33,192 nucleotides of DNA from Chrysophaeum taylorii (Eukaryota > Sar > Pelagophyceae > Pelagomonadales > Pelagomonadaceae), in the NCBI GenBank assembly GCA_029834535.1, contig JAQMWT010000425.1:1-33192 (forward strand). The letters run 5' to 3'. The notes beneath the pieces are model-generated. The model was not told where the DNA came from, did not search any database, and saw only the letters and a program-made list of their open reading frames with translations. Positions 1-7,919 of this stretch are shown piece after piece. Within the stretch, counting starts at the first letter, position 1. Each line of letters starts with the position of its first letter. The position numbers were made by a program, and so were the translations under genes.

Positions 1-1362
1 AGTTTTGTCGCTTGGATATTCGTGGGGCTATCACAATTTACGATTGTAGCTAAATGCACAAGATGTGGTCACCTTCAATAGTCCTCTGGGAGCGTACAGC
101 TACATGCGTCTACCTTTGGGAGTCAAACCAGCCGGAAGTTTGTTTTGCAAGCAGTTGAACACTGACTTGTCGCAATGGCTATATCGTGATCTCGTGGCAT
201 ATATCGACGATATTCTCGCCGGTCACGCAGATACAAAGAATCACTTGCAGTGCCTTGTGCAAGTTATTCCCCATCTCGCCTTGAAAGGGTACAGCGCCAA
301 GATCAACAAGATTCATTTTATGCAGGAAGTCATTGAGTTTTTGGGTCATTTATCTACCCCGAACGGACTTCTTTCATCACCAAGATCTTTAGAAGCCATC
401 AGACACATGCCAATTCCTGGCACTTTGTCGGATGCTGACCCTAAGAAGCAAGTGCGATCTTTCCTTGGAATGGGGAGTTTTTGCCGGCGTTATGTAAGGA
501 ATTTTGCGAAAGTTGCAGAGCCATTAAGACAACTGACGTTGCTGGACGTGAAATTCTAGTGGACGAAAGAGTGTCAGGAAGCTTGGGATGCCATCATCGA
601 GGCTATTGTCACTTCGAAGGGCGTCTATCATCCTGATTACTCATTACCTTTTTACATTCGAACTGATGCTTCTGCGCATGGGTTGGGTGCTTACCTATTT
701 CAAAAAGTACCAGTCGTTGACGACGATGGAAGAGAAAGAATCGAAGAGAGAGTTATAGAGTACTGGAGTCGAACCGTGCCTAAGTCGATGAGGAAGTACG
801 ATCCTCGGCGCTTGGAACTCCTCGCAGTACTCTCTGCTCTCGAAAAATTTCCGATTTTATATCGAAGGTCATCAGACGAAGTTAGAGACAGATCATCGTA
901 ATTTAACGTTTCTGCGGGATTCGAATCATACGTCTGGACAGTTAGCACGATGGGCTATGCGGCTTGCTGCGTTCGACCGGGAGCTCGGATACAAACCTGG
1001 AAGCTCCCCTGGCATGCGTATTCCGGATTGTCCGTCGCGCAACCCTATCGACAAATCGATCGAGAAAGATGAAGACGGGGAACCAATCAATGAAGCTTTT
1101 TTGATTTTCCAAGAAATCCCCACCGATGTTCCTGGCACCGCTTGCTTTACCTTCTCTTCGGTGACGATGCCTATGCTGACGGACAGCGGACCCACCGCAG
1201 CTATGGTAGCAGTTAGTACGCGACAGAATGTACAACCGCCTCAATTCTCGTCTGAGCCAGTTGAATCCGTCGAACGTCTCCCTTTTTCGGATCAAGCGGA
1301 GGATGAGATCACTCTCGATGAGATAGCGAAAGAACAAGCTGACGGATTACTACTCGGACGTT
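1..1362 (+). pseudogene. Gypsy-B RT-RNase H fragment
   Basis: The translation follows the intact gypsy-A pol closely from the palm region onward: a short degraded stretch, then PLGAYSYMRLPLGVKPAG, the catalytic box YIDD (about 215-230), the GHLSTPNGL region, and RNase H pieces such as RTDASAHGLGAYLF and ELLAVLSALEKF. An amber stop (557-559) falls where gypsy-A has Glu (VKF-E-WT), and a frameshift near 870 breaks RNase H. The frame resumes at about 957 (DRELGYKPGSSPGM) and continues to the spacer that would lead into integrase (ITLDEIAKEQAD, up to 1362). There homology to gypsy-A stops and no integrase follows. It is a relic and cannot make a working enzyme. Confidence 0.92.
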
Positions 1363-1403
1363 GAGCGTATTTTTGTGGGTCTCAAGACAAAAAGCGAGCC
1401 CAG

Positions 1404-1485
1404 GAGACCACCCACAGTCTCCGAAAAGAGGCAGAAAGAAGGCCGGAGAGACCAACCATAGTCTCTGAGACCAACCATAGTCTCT
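1404..1485. repeat. Three short palindromic units GAGAC-N8-GTCTC
   Basis: GGAGAC CACCCACA GTCTCC lies at about 1404-1423. Two perfect tandem 19-bp copies of GAGACCAACCATAGTCTCT follow at 1448-1466 and 1467-1485. Each unit is a 5-6 bp inverted repeat around an 8-nt centre. The same units are present in the inverted copy (about 13480-13562). Confidence 0.8.
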
Positions 1486-1746
1486 GGCGAGGCAAAAGGC
1501 TCGTGCCGTGTAAGTCCGTCGCACCGGTCAACCGCGCGAGTCGAACAGTAGCCGGCAAATTTTGCTGCTCGACGAGAAGTTTTGGTGTTCGAGATAGCCG
1601 TTGATATCCGAGAGAAACCGCACCATGGAAACTAGAGGAGACTGACGTTTGTTCTGCGACCGCTTCTGCTGAAGAACGACGCTTAAGACCAGAAGACAAA
1701 GATCCTGACGGAGGTAGCTTCAAACACCTACGACCAAACATGGAGG

Positions 1747-1751
1747 GCTCT
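1747..1751. repeat. Target-site duplication of gypsy-A, left
   Basis: GCTCT precedes the 5' LTR and GCTGT (12040-12044) follows the 3' LTR, giving 4 of 5 matching bases. The paralogous empty site on the minus strand (13214-13218) reads GCTGT, so the left copy carries the mutation. Confidence 0.75.
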
Positions 1752-2088
1752 TGTGGCGGCAACTCCCGCCTCCTAAGGCTTACCCCTCTTCTAGGGCCCC
1801 CCCTTATCAGGGGCACCCTACTCCGTTCCGATGATGTCAGAGTTTTCTATGACATCATCTTCCTTTTCCGTGACGCATGTCACCCTGATTTCTGATTTTC
1901 GATTATCCTTGATCATAAAGCAACAGCCGATCCTCAAGTTGAGAGGACCAGGCGCAGGAGTTGTTTGTGGTCGCGTGGCGGGAGAACGGCCATCCTCGTC
2001 CAGTGATCCCACCAAGGGCACGGACGCGATCGGCGAGCCAGGATTCGAAGGCACGCCAGGTAGCCCCTAAAATTCTCCTTACGCCACA
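1752..2088 (+). repeat. Gypsy-A 5' LTR
   Basis: 337 bp, beginning TGTGGCG and ending CGCCACA, a perfect 7-bp terminal inverted repeat of the TG...CA type. It matches 11703-12039 over its whole length. The differences seen are GGG versus CCC in the poly-C stretch near 1794, one base near 1880 and one near 2012. Confidence 0.95.
1830..1859. promoter_or_regulatory. 10-bp inverted repeat in gypsy-A LTR (CRE/bZIP-like halves)
   Basis: GATGATGTCA, 10 nt, then TGACATCATC: a perfect 10-bp inverted repeat. It is kept unchanged in the 3' LTR (11781-11810). TGACATCA resembles a CRE/AP-1-type bZIP site. A role as an LTR enhancer or RNA hairpin is inference. Confidence 0.45.
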
Positions 2089-2090
2089 GG

Positions 2091-2108
2091 TGGTGGAGGA
2101 ATACGAGA
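2091..2108 (+). other. Gypsy-A primer-binding site (probable)
   Basis: TGGTGGAGGAATACGAG starts 2 nt after the 5' LTR. It begins with TGG, the complement of the CCA end of a tRNA, as expected for minus-strand priming. The tRNA identity is not resolved; its 3' end would read ...UUCCUCCACCA. Confidence 0.6.
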
Positions 2109-2493
2109 TTCGAGCGACTATATCGGTCGCAACGAACTAGTGCATCTTGCATTCTCTACACGGTCCGGACAAGCCGTGCGCGCCCTGATCAAGCGCGCCG
2201 ACAAGGAATTCCAGAAGGACCATTGCCGTGGGAAAGTTCCCCGGCCGGATACGTTAGTCGTCGGAAGTGACGACGCGCGATTTGGTGCTAACCGACGCGC
2301 AACCCGGGTACCGCTGCCGCAGGCGAGCGGAGTGAGATCGCAACTCACGGATAAGGCATTGTTTGCCGGGCAGAGACGAGTTCTGCCGCCCACCGTACGG
2401 ATAGATTTGTCGGTGGAAGACGCACGCAACGACGATATTACGCGTGTCGTGGACGATTAGAAGTTCCGGAGCCGAAGGAGCACGAGAACGACG
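2109..2493 (+). other. Gypsy-A leader with open frame
   Basis: An open frame (about 2113-2457) is in phase with the large ORF that starts at 2494 and is separated from it by one amber codon (2458-2460). It has no ATG. It could be an untranslated leader or an N-terminal gag part lost behind the stop. There is no domain I recognise. Confidence 0.35.
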
Positions 2494-5400
2494 ATGACTC
2501 AATTATTTTGGACCCGCTCTGATCTCGGCCGACTAGAACGAGCCAGAGCCGATATGGAAGACGATGATGCTGCCGTCGAGCAGCTACGATATGAAGAACC
2601 GCCAAGCCGTCAGGATGAGACGAACGAGCGGAATGACGATGATGATAATGATGACGATGAAGAAGAGCACGATACAGAAGTTGACGAGGAAGAAGAGCTA
2701 AACTACAACGACGGCAAGCCCACGGAGAGACCGGCGGGAGGACGATCGACAGCTCCGTCAACGCGTGCAGAACCCCCGGATGCAACGAAAATGAATGAGT
2801 TCTACGAGGCTCACTTGCGGGCATTACGCGAAGAGAACGAACGCGCGCAAGAACGACTTTTAAAACAAATAGGGGAAGAGAACGAACGAAAAGAACGGCT
2901 ACACCGGAATGAGATAAAAATAATGCGAGAGCAACTGCGTATGGCCAATGCTCGAGCAGACGCCCTCCAAGATCAAGCAAGCGCGTTGACACGTGAAAGA
3001 GATGAATTGCGTATGCCGAGTCGCCCGAGGCGAGCGAACAGTCTCGAGGGAGAATTCCGACCCTCGGAGGTACCGCCGCCCGCGCGAACGCGAGCGAAAG
3101 TTAGGAAGCCGCGCGACGACGACGACGAGTCGTCCGAGATGACCGAAACGTCGTTAAACTACGATCAAGAGCAATCCAAGTCGAAGGAGCTCACCCAAAC
3201 CAAAATCCCCACAGAATCGAAGAATTTGACCGAAACGTCGTTAAACTACGGGTCGAAGCCGTCAACCGCTTCTAACCCGGTGCCACCGTTGGTGGCACGA
3301 TATGATTTGTCGTCAACTGACACAACCCTCGGTTTTGACGACGCGCCGGAGTTATGTGTGAATCCGATTTACGAGCCCCGTGCAGCCGATGACGCCCAAA
3401 GTAAGGGACCCGCCGCTGCTACGCTCGATGCTATGAGTTTACCTCCGGACATTCAAGTGGATGGCACTTCGTCTCCACGATCGATCGACGATGCGTCGCA
3501 GAGGATTACCTCGAATGATAAGCGCGCACCTGAGTACACACCCATCGAACGTCACGTGCCCTTTGGTGGCCAGTTTTTGACAGATATGACGTCGGGGACG
3601 ACGCCTTCTTCTTTTGCAGCCCCCCCCGACGAACCGACTGCAGACTTTTTTGCAGATGTTTTATTCCCTTTGACGATGGCAGACAATTCGTGTGCCGACA
3701 TTTTTAGTGACGAGGCGATTGCCGATATTCGAAGCGATGGAGTTGATGATAAGCCGAGTGAAACGGCCGAGAAAATGAACACGAAAGCGGAAGAGATGAA
3801 GAATCTTATAACGCATGAACTGCCTTTGGAGCTCAGTGAAAGCCCTGGCGTATTACTCACGAACGAAGAGTTCAAAGATTTTCAGCCTGCATATGATGAT
3901 GGCTACGTGATAAAGAAAGATCCCGAACATACTATGAGGGATGAGTATAGCTGCCGCCCGGAACCGAATTTGGATGGGACGATCAGCATGGATAATAGGA
4001 AGATGAGCGTACCGACGATAAGGATACGAGCTCAATGTTTCCTGAAGAAGAAACCGCCAGAGCGGAAAGAAGTACAATTCCGACCCCGAGGCACGGAGTT
4101 ATTGGCCAACCGAGATTTAATTTACGTTTGGTCGGAGGTTTGGCAAAAAGACGACGAAGGCGTCGATGTTTCGATCGACGAGACGATTGAGCCAGTTCGG
4201 ATAGACTTGGGAGCACCAGTCGCCTACAGGGACGATCCAGAGGTACTAGGACCTGCCGAACTGACGCCAGAGAGAGACAAAGATAACAAGAGCCCCAGTC
4301 GAAGTTCGCGCCGGCACAGACGACGCCGATCGCGCGACGACGAATACGACGGAGGCCGACACCAATATAATTCGAGTTTTTTGAGCGCAACGCTCGCATT
4401 TACGACCCCTTGCGGTCAACAGTTACCATTAGGAGTGACGGTGTACCCGAACACGGACACCCGCACCGACGACGCAGCCGACGCCCTTGCCGCGGCCGCA
4501 TTCGAAGATCTTGCTCGCCCACCGATGGACGAGCCACCCAACGACGTGCTGACCAATCGTCGGTCTTTGGCACAGATTTATGAGCAGATGTCGAGCGATG
4601 AGCTCGAAGATTCGAGCGAGGAACTTGAAGCTCCACGATACTGGGAAGGCGATTCAGATTCGGAAGATGAAGAAGCTACACTTTGTGAACCAGTGTCCGC
4701 GTTAACGTTATTTGACAAGTCGTCCACGGACGACCCACCGTTTATTTTTGATGAGGAAGCCCTCGATGCCATCGGCTTATCTTTGGACCCTCCAGAGACG
4801 ACCGCTGGCGACCGAACTGGCTGTGAGCCAGACATGAATTTCTGCAGTGATAGCTCGTGCGCGCATTCGACTGACGAGACGATGACAAGCGCGAGTAATG
4901 CAGATGACGATTTTACGATAGAGTTGACGTCGGGGACGACGCCATCTTTTCCTGCGGACCCCCCCGAAACGGTTTCGATTACTACGGATCGAGACACGGA
5001 TACGCCGCCGGAAGAAAAGGATAGATTTATGAAGAAGATTAGCAGCGTTCTCAAGTGTGACGAAGACGAGACGACGTGGAACCTGCAGGATTGGTGGACG
5101 AAAGCTCGGAATTTCGTGCTGAAGAAGCCACCAGAACAACCGCGCAGCTGCAGACTCAAAGCCGCAGCTGACACGGAACCGATCGCCGATGCTGATGAGG
5201 ATCAGCAGGCGACGAATGAATTTACAGATGCATTCTGGAAAGACGAAATGAATGATTTATGGGAGGGGTCCTTTGCTTCCGTGAACTACGAAGACCAGGA
5301 TCCCCTACCAGCACTGATTCCCTCTGAGATTGTCTTGGAGGAAGAGCGGAAGCCGCCAGATAAAGAGGCTGCCGCGAGCGTTATGGCGAAGACGCCAACA

Positions 5401-6999
5401 ACAGATAATACGAAAGCTCAAGCCGCGGTATCGATGCCCAACCCCGGAGATGAGCGATTCAGAGCCCGATGTGCTCACACTTCGTTGACGCCGCGAGACG
5501 GCAAGACGATCGAAGATGATTTGATTACCCTCAGTTGTTTAGATACGGGTACTCTAACGTTTATAGCCTGTCACATCTACAGGAATCGTGACGGACCGAA
5601 ATTCTCGACGACCATCGGTGTCGATGGAATGGCAGATGTTTCTTATATTTGCCGAGAAATGGTCAAAAAGTTGACCAAAGATCAGTTGATTTTCGATGAA
5701 GGCGAACTTCCGATTAAGCGCAAGCTGTACGGATCAGGATTGAATACGACGACGATCCATCGTTGGATCGCCCTTCGGGTCGCTTTCGCCGACGACTTCG
5801 CTGCCCCCATTGTCGCTATTGTAGCCGATACGAATTATCTGTTCCTGTTGGGAGGGCGCGATATACGAGTTTTAGGAGCCATCGTGGATTTTCCCCATGA
5901 TCGGATCTGTTTTTGTCGAACCCAAGTCGTCTACGGGCGCAAGAAGATTAAAGTTAAGGATGAACGAGTCGATGCACCAATCGTGACCTTTCGGTCTATT
6001 TACGATCGAAATCCGATAACCGTACCGATTTACAATCATCAACACGATGCCTTTCGGCAGAGTCTCGACCTGGTCAAGACTCGAGTTTATGCTCGTTTGA
6101 GCACGATTAAAGATCTCCGAAGCCCGCCGCCGGAACGTAAGGTAGCCTTGGCTACGCGGGGACATGCTACGACCAAATTCTCCCCAGCTCCGGGAGAAGA
6201 CGCGCGAGAAGTAATCGCTTATGCTGCGCGCACGCTTCAAATCGAGCCCGGTCGAACGTACAATCTACCGGTTATTTTGTCGAAACCTATGGAAAGAGGA
6301 CAGGTTTTCGTCGCTACGTTTGCTGAGAACGAGCAGTTGGGAGTTGTCGAAGGAATGTGTTCTTCTTGCGAAGAGCGCAACCGGTCCGCTGCTCGGGTGG
6401 CGGTTACTGCCACGGAAGAAGTGCCGACGGTCGTCACTCAAGGCGAAGTCCTTGCGATTGGTGATATCGTTAGGTACGAAGATGAGTTGAACGTCTCTAC
6501 GATCAACGAACTTACGAAAGAATGTGAAGAAGGATACGACAAGGGGAACCTTTCTTTCACCGTTTCTGTCGCTAGTCACTTGACGCGATGCGACGAATCT
6601 CCCCCGCCGATGCTGCTGAGCACGGTGCAGAAGGACGCTACGACCGCTATGACGGACAAGTCCACCCTCAAACGACCTGAAGGCAGCGACGATTTCGCTC
6701 GAAGGTCGGAAGAAGATGAAAAGAAATGCCGCGAGATCACCGAAGCGGAGATCCGCCGCCGATATGAAAAGGTTCAATGGCTTCCAATCACTTATCGCAA
6801 GGTGGTGATGCTGTTCAGTGGAGCCGGAGGCAGTACTTTAGGTCTCCAACGAGCCAACGAAACGTGTGGGGCGTCGTTTCGAGTCGTGCTAGCACTCGAT
6901 CGTCGGACACCGCCAACCAGATCCACCACAAGAACTTTCCGAATATTCCTGTGGTGCAGCACACATTGTGTGGTCGCTATGTTACAACCTTACGGTTGA
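2494..6999 (+). CDS. Gypsy-A ORF1: gag-like coiled coil, protease-like domain, start of methyltransferase
   Basis: 1501 residues from an ATG. Residues about 1-75 are acidic and low-complexity. Residues 100-174 form a strong coiled coil rich in Glu, Arg and Leu, the likely gag assembly region; no CCHC zinc knuckle is seen. TETSLNY occurs twice (SLNY at 220-223 and 249-252) and LNY at 69-71. Residues about 360-890 are acidic, with an internal duplication (TSGTTPS...PPE followed by LKK-PPE, twice). A retropepsin-like region follows about residue 1017. It has LDTGT (D1017) and also the phase-typical but altered VDGMADVSYI (D1044), with a later LLGGRDI. At 1441-1446 FSGAGG begins a C5 cytosine methyltransferase domain that continues in another frame. 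Residues after about 1470 are out-of-frame tail. The strand and start are secure; which Asp is catalytic is not. Confidence 0.85.
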   Translation: MTQLFWTRSDLGRLERARADMEDDDAAVEQLRYEEPPSRQDETNERNDDDDNDDDEEEHDTEVDEEEELNYNDGKPTERPAGGRSTAPSTRAEPPDATKMNEFYEAHLRALREENERAQERLLKQIGEENERKERLHRNEIKIMREQLRMANARADALQDQASALTRERDELRMPSRPRRANSLEGEFRPSEVPPPARTRAKVRKPRDDDDESSEMTETSLNYDQEQSKSKELTQTKIPTESKNLTETSLNYGSKPSTASNPVPPLVARYDLSSTDTTLGFDDAPELCVNPIYEPRAADDAQSKGPAAATLDAMSLPPDIQVDGTSSPRSIDDASQRITSNDKRAPEYTPIERHVPFGGQFLTDMTSGTTPSSFAAPPDEPTADFFADVLFPLTMADNSCADIFSDEAIADIRSDGVDDKPSETAEKMNTKAEEMKNLITHELPLELSESPGVLLTNEEFKDFQPAYDDGYVIKKDPEHTMRDEYSCRPEPNLDGTISMDNRKMSVPTIRIRAQCFLKKKPPERKEVQFRPRGTELLANRDLIYVWSEVWQKDDEGVDVSIDETIEPVRIDLGAPVAYRDDPEVLGPAELTPERDKDNKSPSRSSRRHRRRRSRDDEYDGGRHQYNSSFLSATLAFTTPCGQQLPLGVTVYPNTDTRTDDAADALAAAAFEDLARPPMDEPPNDVLTNRRSLAQIYEQMSSDELEDSSEELEAPRYWEGDSDSEDEEATLCEPVSALTLFDKSSTDDPPFIFDEEALDAIGLSLDPPETTAGDRTGCEPDMNFCSDSSCAHSTDETMTSASNADDDFTIELTSGTTPSFPADPPETVSITTDRDTDTPPEEKDRFMKKISSVLKCDEDETTWNLQDWWTKARNFVLKKPPEQPRSCRLKAAADTEPIADADEDQQATNEFTDAFWKDEMNDLWEGSFASVNYEDQDPLPALIPSEIVLEEERKPPDKEAAASVMAKTPTTDNTKAQAAVSMPNPGDERFRARCAHTSLTPRDGKTIEDDLITLSCLDTGTLTFIACHIYRNRDGPKFSTTIGVDGMADVSYICREMVKKLTKDQLIFDEGELPIKRKLYGSGLNTTTIHRWIALRVAFADDFAAPIVAIVADTNYLFLLGGRDIRVLGAIVDFPHDRICFCRTQVVYGRKKIKVKDERVDAPIVTFRSIYDRNPITVPIYNHQHDAFRQSLDLVKTRVYARLSTIKDLRSPPPERKVALATRGHATTKFSPAPGEDAREVIAYAARTLQIEPGRTYNLPVILSKPMERGQVFVATFAENEQLGVVEGMCSSCEERNRSAARVAVTATEEVPTVVTQGEVLAIGDIVRYEDELNVSTINELTKECEEGYDKGNLSFTVSVASHLTRCDESPPPMLLSTVQKDATTAMTDKSTLKRPEGSDDFARRSEEDEKKCREITEAEIRRRYEKVQWLPITYRKVVMLFSGAGGSTLGLQRANETCGASFRVVLALDRRTPPTRSTTRTFRIFLWCSTHCVVAMLQPYG
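2695..2706 (+). repeat. Partial shared motif (LNY) in gypsy-A ORF1
   Basis: GAGCTAAACTAC encodes ELNY at residues 68-71. It matches the last 9 bases of the shared motif with a CTA Leu codon, as in the copia copy at 29374. It is short enough that chance is possible. Confidence 0.3.
3141..3163 (+). repeat. Shared TSLNY motif, gypsy-A copy 1
   Basis: GACCGAA followed by ACGTCGTTAAACTACG, encoding TETSLNY. It is identical over 23 bp to 3228-3250 and nearly identical to motifs in the unrelated copia element (23848, 27208, 29374, 31265, 32260). It lies after the coiled coil of the gag-like region. See findings for meaning. Confidence 0.85.
3228..3250 (+). repeat. Shared TSLNY motif, gypsy-A copy 2
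   Basis: A perfect 23-bp repeat of 3141-3163, 87 bp downstream and in frame (29 codons). The intervening sequence (DQEQSKSKELTQTKIPTESKNL) is polar and not repeated. Confidence 0.85.
3589..3630 (+). repeat. Poly-C cassette, copy 1
   Basis: ACGTCGGGGACGACGCC, a pyrimidine tract, then GCA GCC CCC CCC GAC (C8 at 3620-3627) in frame. Related cassettes are at 4926-4967 and 7866-7907. The first two encode TSGTTPS...PP. Codon phase over the C run is the same in all three. Confidence 0.7.
4926..4967 (+). repeat. Poly-C cassette, copy 2
   Basis: ACGTCGGGGACGACGCC, TCTTTTCCTGCGGA, then C7 and GAA. It is in frame and encodes LTSGTTPSFPADPPE. It is part of the internal duplication of the ORF1 acidic region. 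Confidence 0.7.
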
Positions 7000-7919
7000 T
7001 CGAATCTTATTTACCCTACGCGGAATGGTCGTCGTCGATGTGTGTCGCGTCGCCACCCTGCGTACACTCCGCTCTGTGCAACTTGACCTCCAGAGATGTT
7101 GGGAAAGGAGTCACCGCTACCCACTGGACGATGAAATTATGCAAGATGGCTGGGTTCTTCATGTGGTTGATAGAGCAGGAGGTTTCGATTATTTCTTACG
7201 TTGCACGTTTGCACCCGTACGTATACGTCGTCAATTTTTACGACATAACTCCTAGTTTGATGAGCTGTCGCGTGCGATTGTTGGTTTCCAGCCATCCGCT
7301 CCATTTGCGCGCAGTTCCAAAGACTTGCAAGAATATGCAGCAAAAGTTCGCCGCAGCACTTGGCTACGCCGACGAACGACATTTACTTCAGATGAACAAT
7401 TTAGGATCATCACGAGCCGCGACAGACGCAGCTTATACTGTTACGCGTGTCCCGCTTCGCGTAGGACCGCACCGTTCCGATTACAGATCTCTGAATCTGG
7501 AAATGACTTCGGAGTTGCTGACGATGCCCCCTGATTTTGATTGGGCCGGCCTCTCCAAGACGACCTCGTTGAAACACTTGGCGTCCGTCGTGCCACCTGA
7601 CACGATAGCTTTATTAATACTCGATCTGCACAACTCTGTGACCAAGGAATTTTGCCCGAGCGGCGAAACTTTGCCGTCAGCGTTGAGTCCTGCAGACCGA
7701 CCGTTTGATTATTATTTACAAATTGATGAAACCACCCTTCGTCACGTACAAGTTCCGCTGTTAAACACGCGCACACGTGTCATAAGATGGGTGTCGAATG
7801 ATGATCTTCAAGATCTCACCAAATGGAAACCTCCAGAGGTACCGTTGATTCCGCCTGCAACAGATGAGCCGGGGACGTCTCATGCTTCTTCTGCTGCCCC
7901 CCCCGACAACCAAATTTAG
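6777..7919 (+). CDS. Gypsy-A C5 cytosine DNA methyltransferase domain (main part)
   Basis: Would transfer a methyl group from S-adenosylmethionine to C5 of cytosine in DNA. Motif I (FSGAGGSTLGL, 6814-6846) lies in the ORF1 frame. From about 6903 the homology is in this frame: NQIHHKNFP (motif II/III region); ASPPC with the catalytic Cys at residue 95 of this ORF (7059-7061), i.e. motif IV; WLIEQE (130-135) at the motif VI position in place of the usual ENV; CRVR (164-167) at motif VIII; LNLEMTSELLTMPPDF (239-254) as motif IX; and HLASVVPPDTIALLI (267-281) as motif X. All key blocks are present in order. The minus-1 frame change between motifs I and II has no obvious slippery sequence and looks like a 1-nt loss. 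The first about 42 residues of this ORF are shadow. It lies between protease and RT in the element. Confidence 0.85.
   Translation: MASNHLSQGGDAVQWSRRQYFRSPTSQRNVWGVVSSRASTRSSDTANQIHHKNFPNIPVVQHTLCGRYVTTLRLIESYLPYAEWSSSMCVASPPCVHSALCNLTSRDVGKGVTATHWTMKLCKMAGFFMWLIEQEVSIISYVARLHPYVYVVNFYDITPSLMSCRVRLLVSSHPLHLRAVPKTCKNMQQKFAAALGYADERHLLQMNNLGSSRAATDAAYTVTRVPLRVGPHRSDYRSLNLEMTSELLTMPPDFDWAGLSKTTSLKHLASVVPPDTIALLILDLHNSVTKEFCPSGETLPSALSPADRPFDYYLQIDETTLRHVQVPLLNTRTRVIRWVSNDDLQDLTKWKPPEVPLIPPATDEPGTSHASSAAPPDNQI
7866..7907 (+). promoter_or_regulatory. Candidate minus-1 frameshift site at C8 run (poly-C cassette, copy 3)
   Basis: GCC CCC CCC GAC in the methyltransferase frame (C8 at 7897-7904) is followed by a stop 12 nt later (7917-7919). 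A minus-1 slip on C CCC CCC enters the pol frame, which is open from here through RT without a stop. The arrangement is that of a programmed minus-1 frameshift. A plain C indel is the alternative. Confidence 0.5.

Larger units (their letters stand above)
1341..1751 (+). repeat. Gypsy-B internal block, inverted copy at 13213-13622
   Basis: This block follows the broken RNase H end and has no recognisable protein. Its reverse complement is present at 13213-13622 with few differences, and beyond the block both copies lead into the gypsy-B pol C-terminus. It therefore belongs to a deletion-derived gypsy-B subfamily in which integrase has been replaced or lost. It contains three short palindromic units (see 1404-1485). 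The last 5 bp, GCTCT, are the target duplication of gypsy-A. Confidence 0.8.

Noticed and set aside
1363..1740. Protein-coding gene in the gypsy-B internal block
   Set aside because: All frames are short or shadowed, and the inverted copy does not keep any of them under obvious constraint.
2140..2457. Separate small gene before gypsy-A ORF1
   Set aside because: It has no ATG start and no domain. It is in phase with ORF1 and is treated as leader or lost N-terminus.
7897..7904. The pyrimidine tract plus CAG near the first poly-C cassette as a 3' splice site
   Set aside because: TTCTTCTTTTGCAG at 3606-3619 looks like an acceptor, but no matching donor or coding need is seen, and the third cassette (7866) lacks the CAG.
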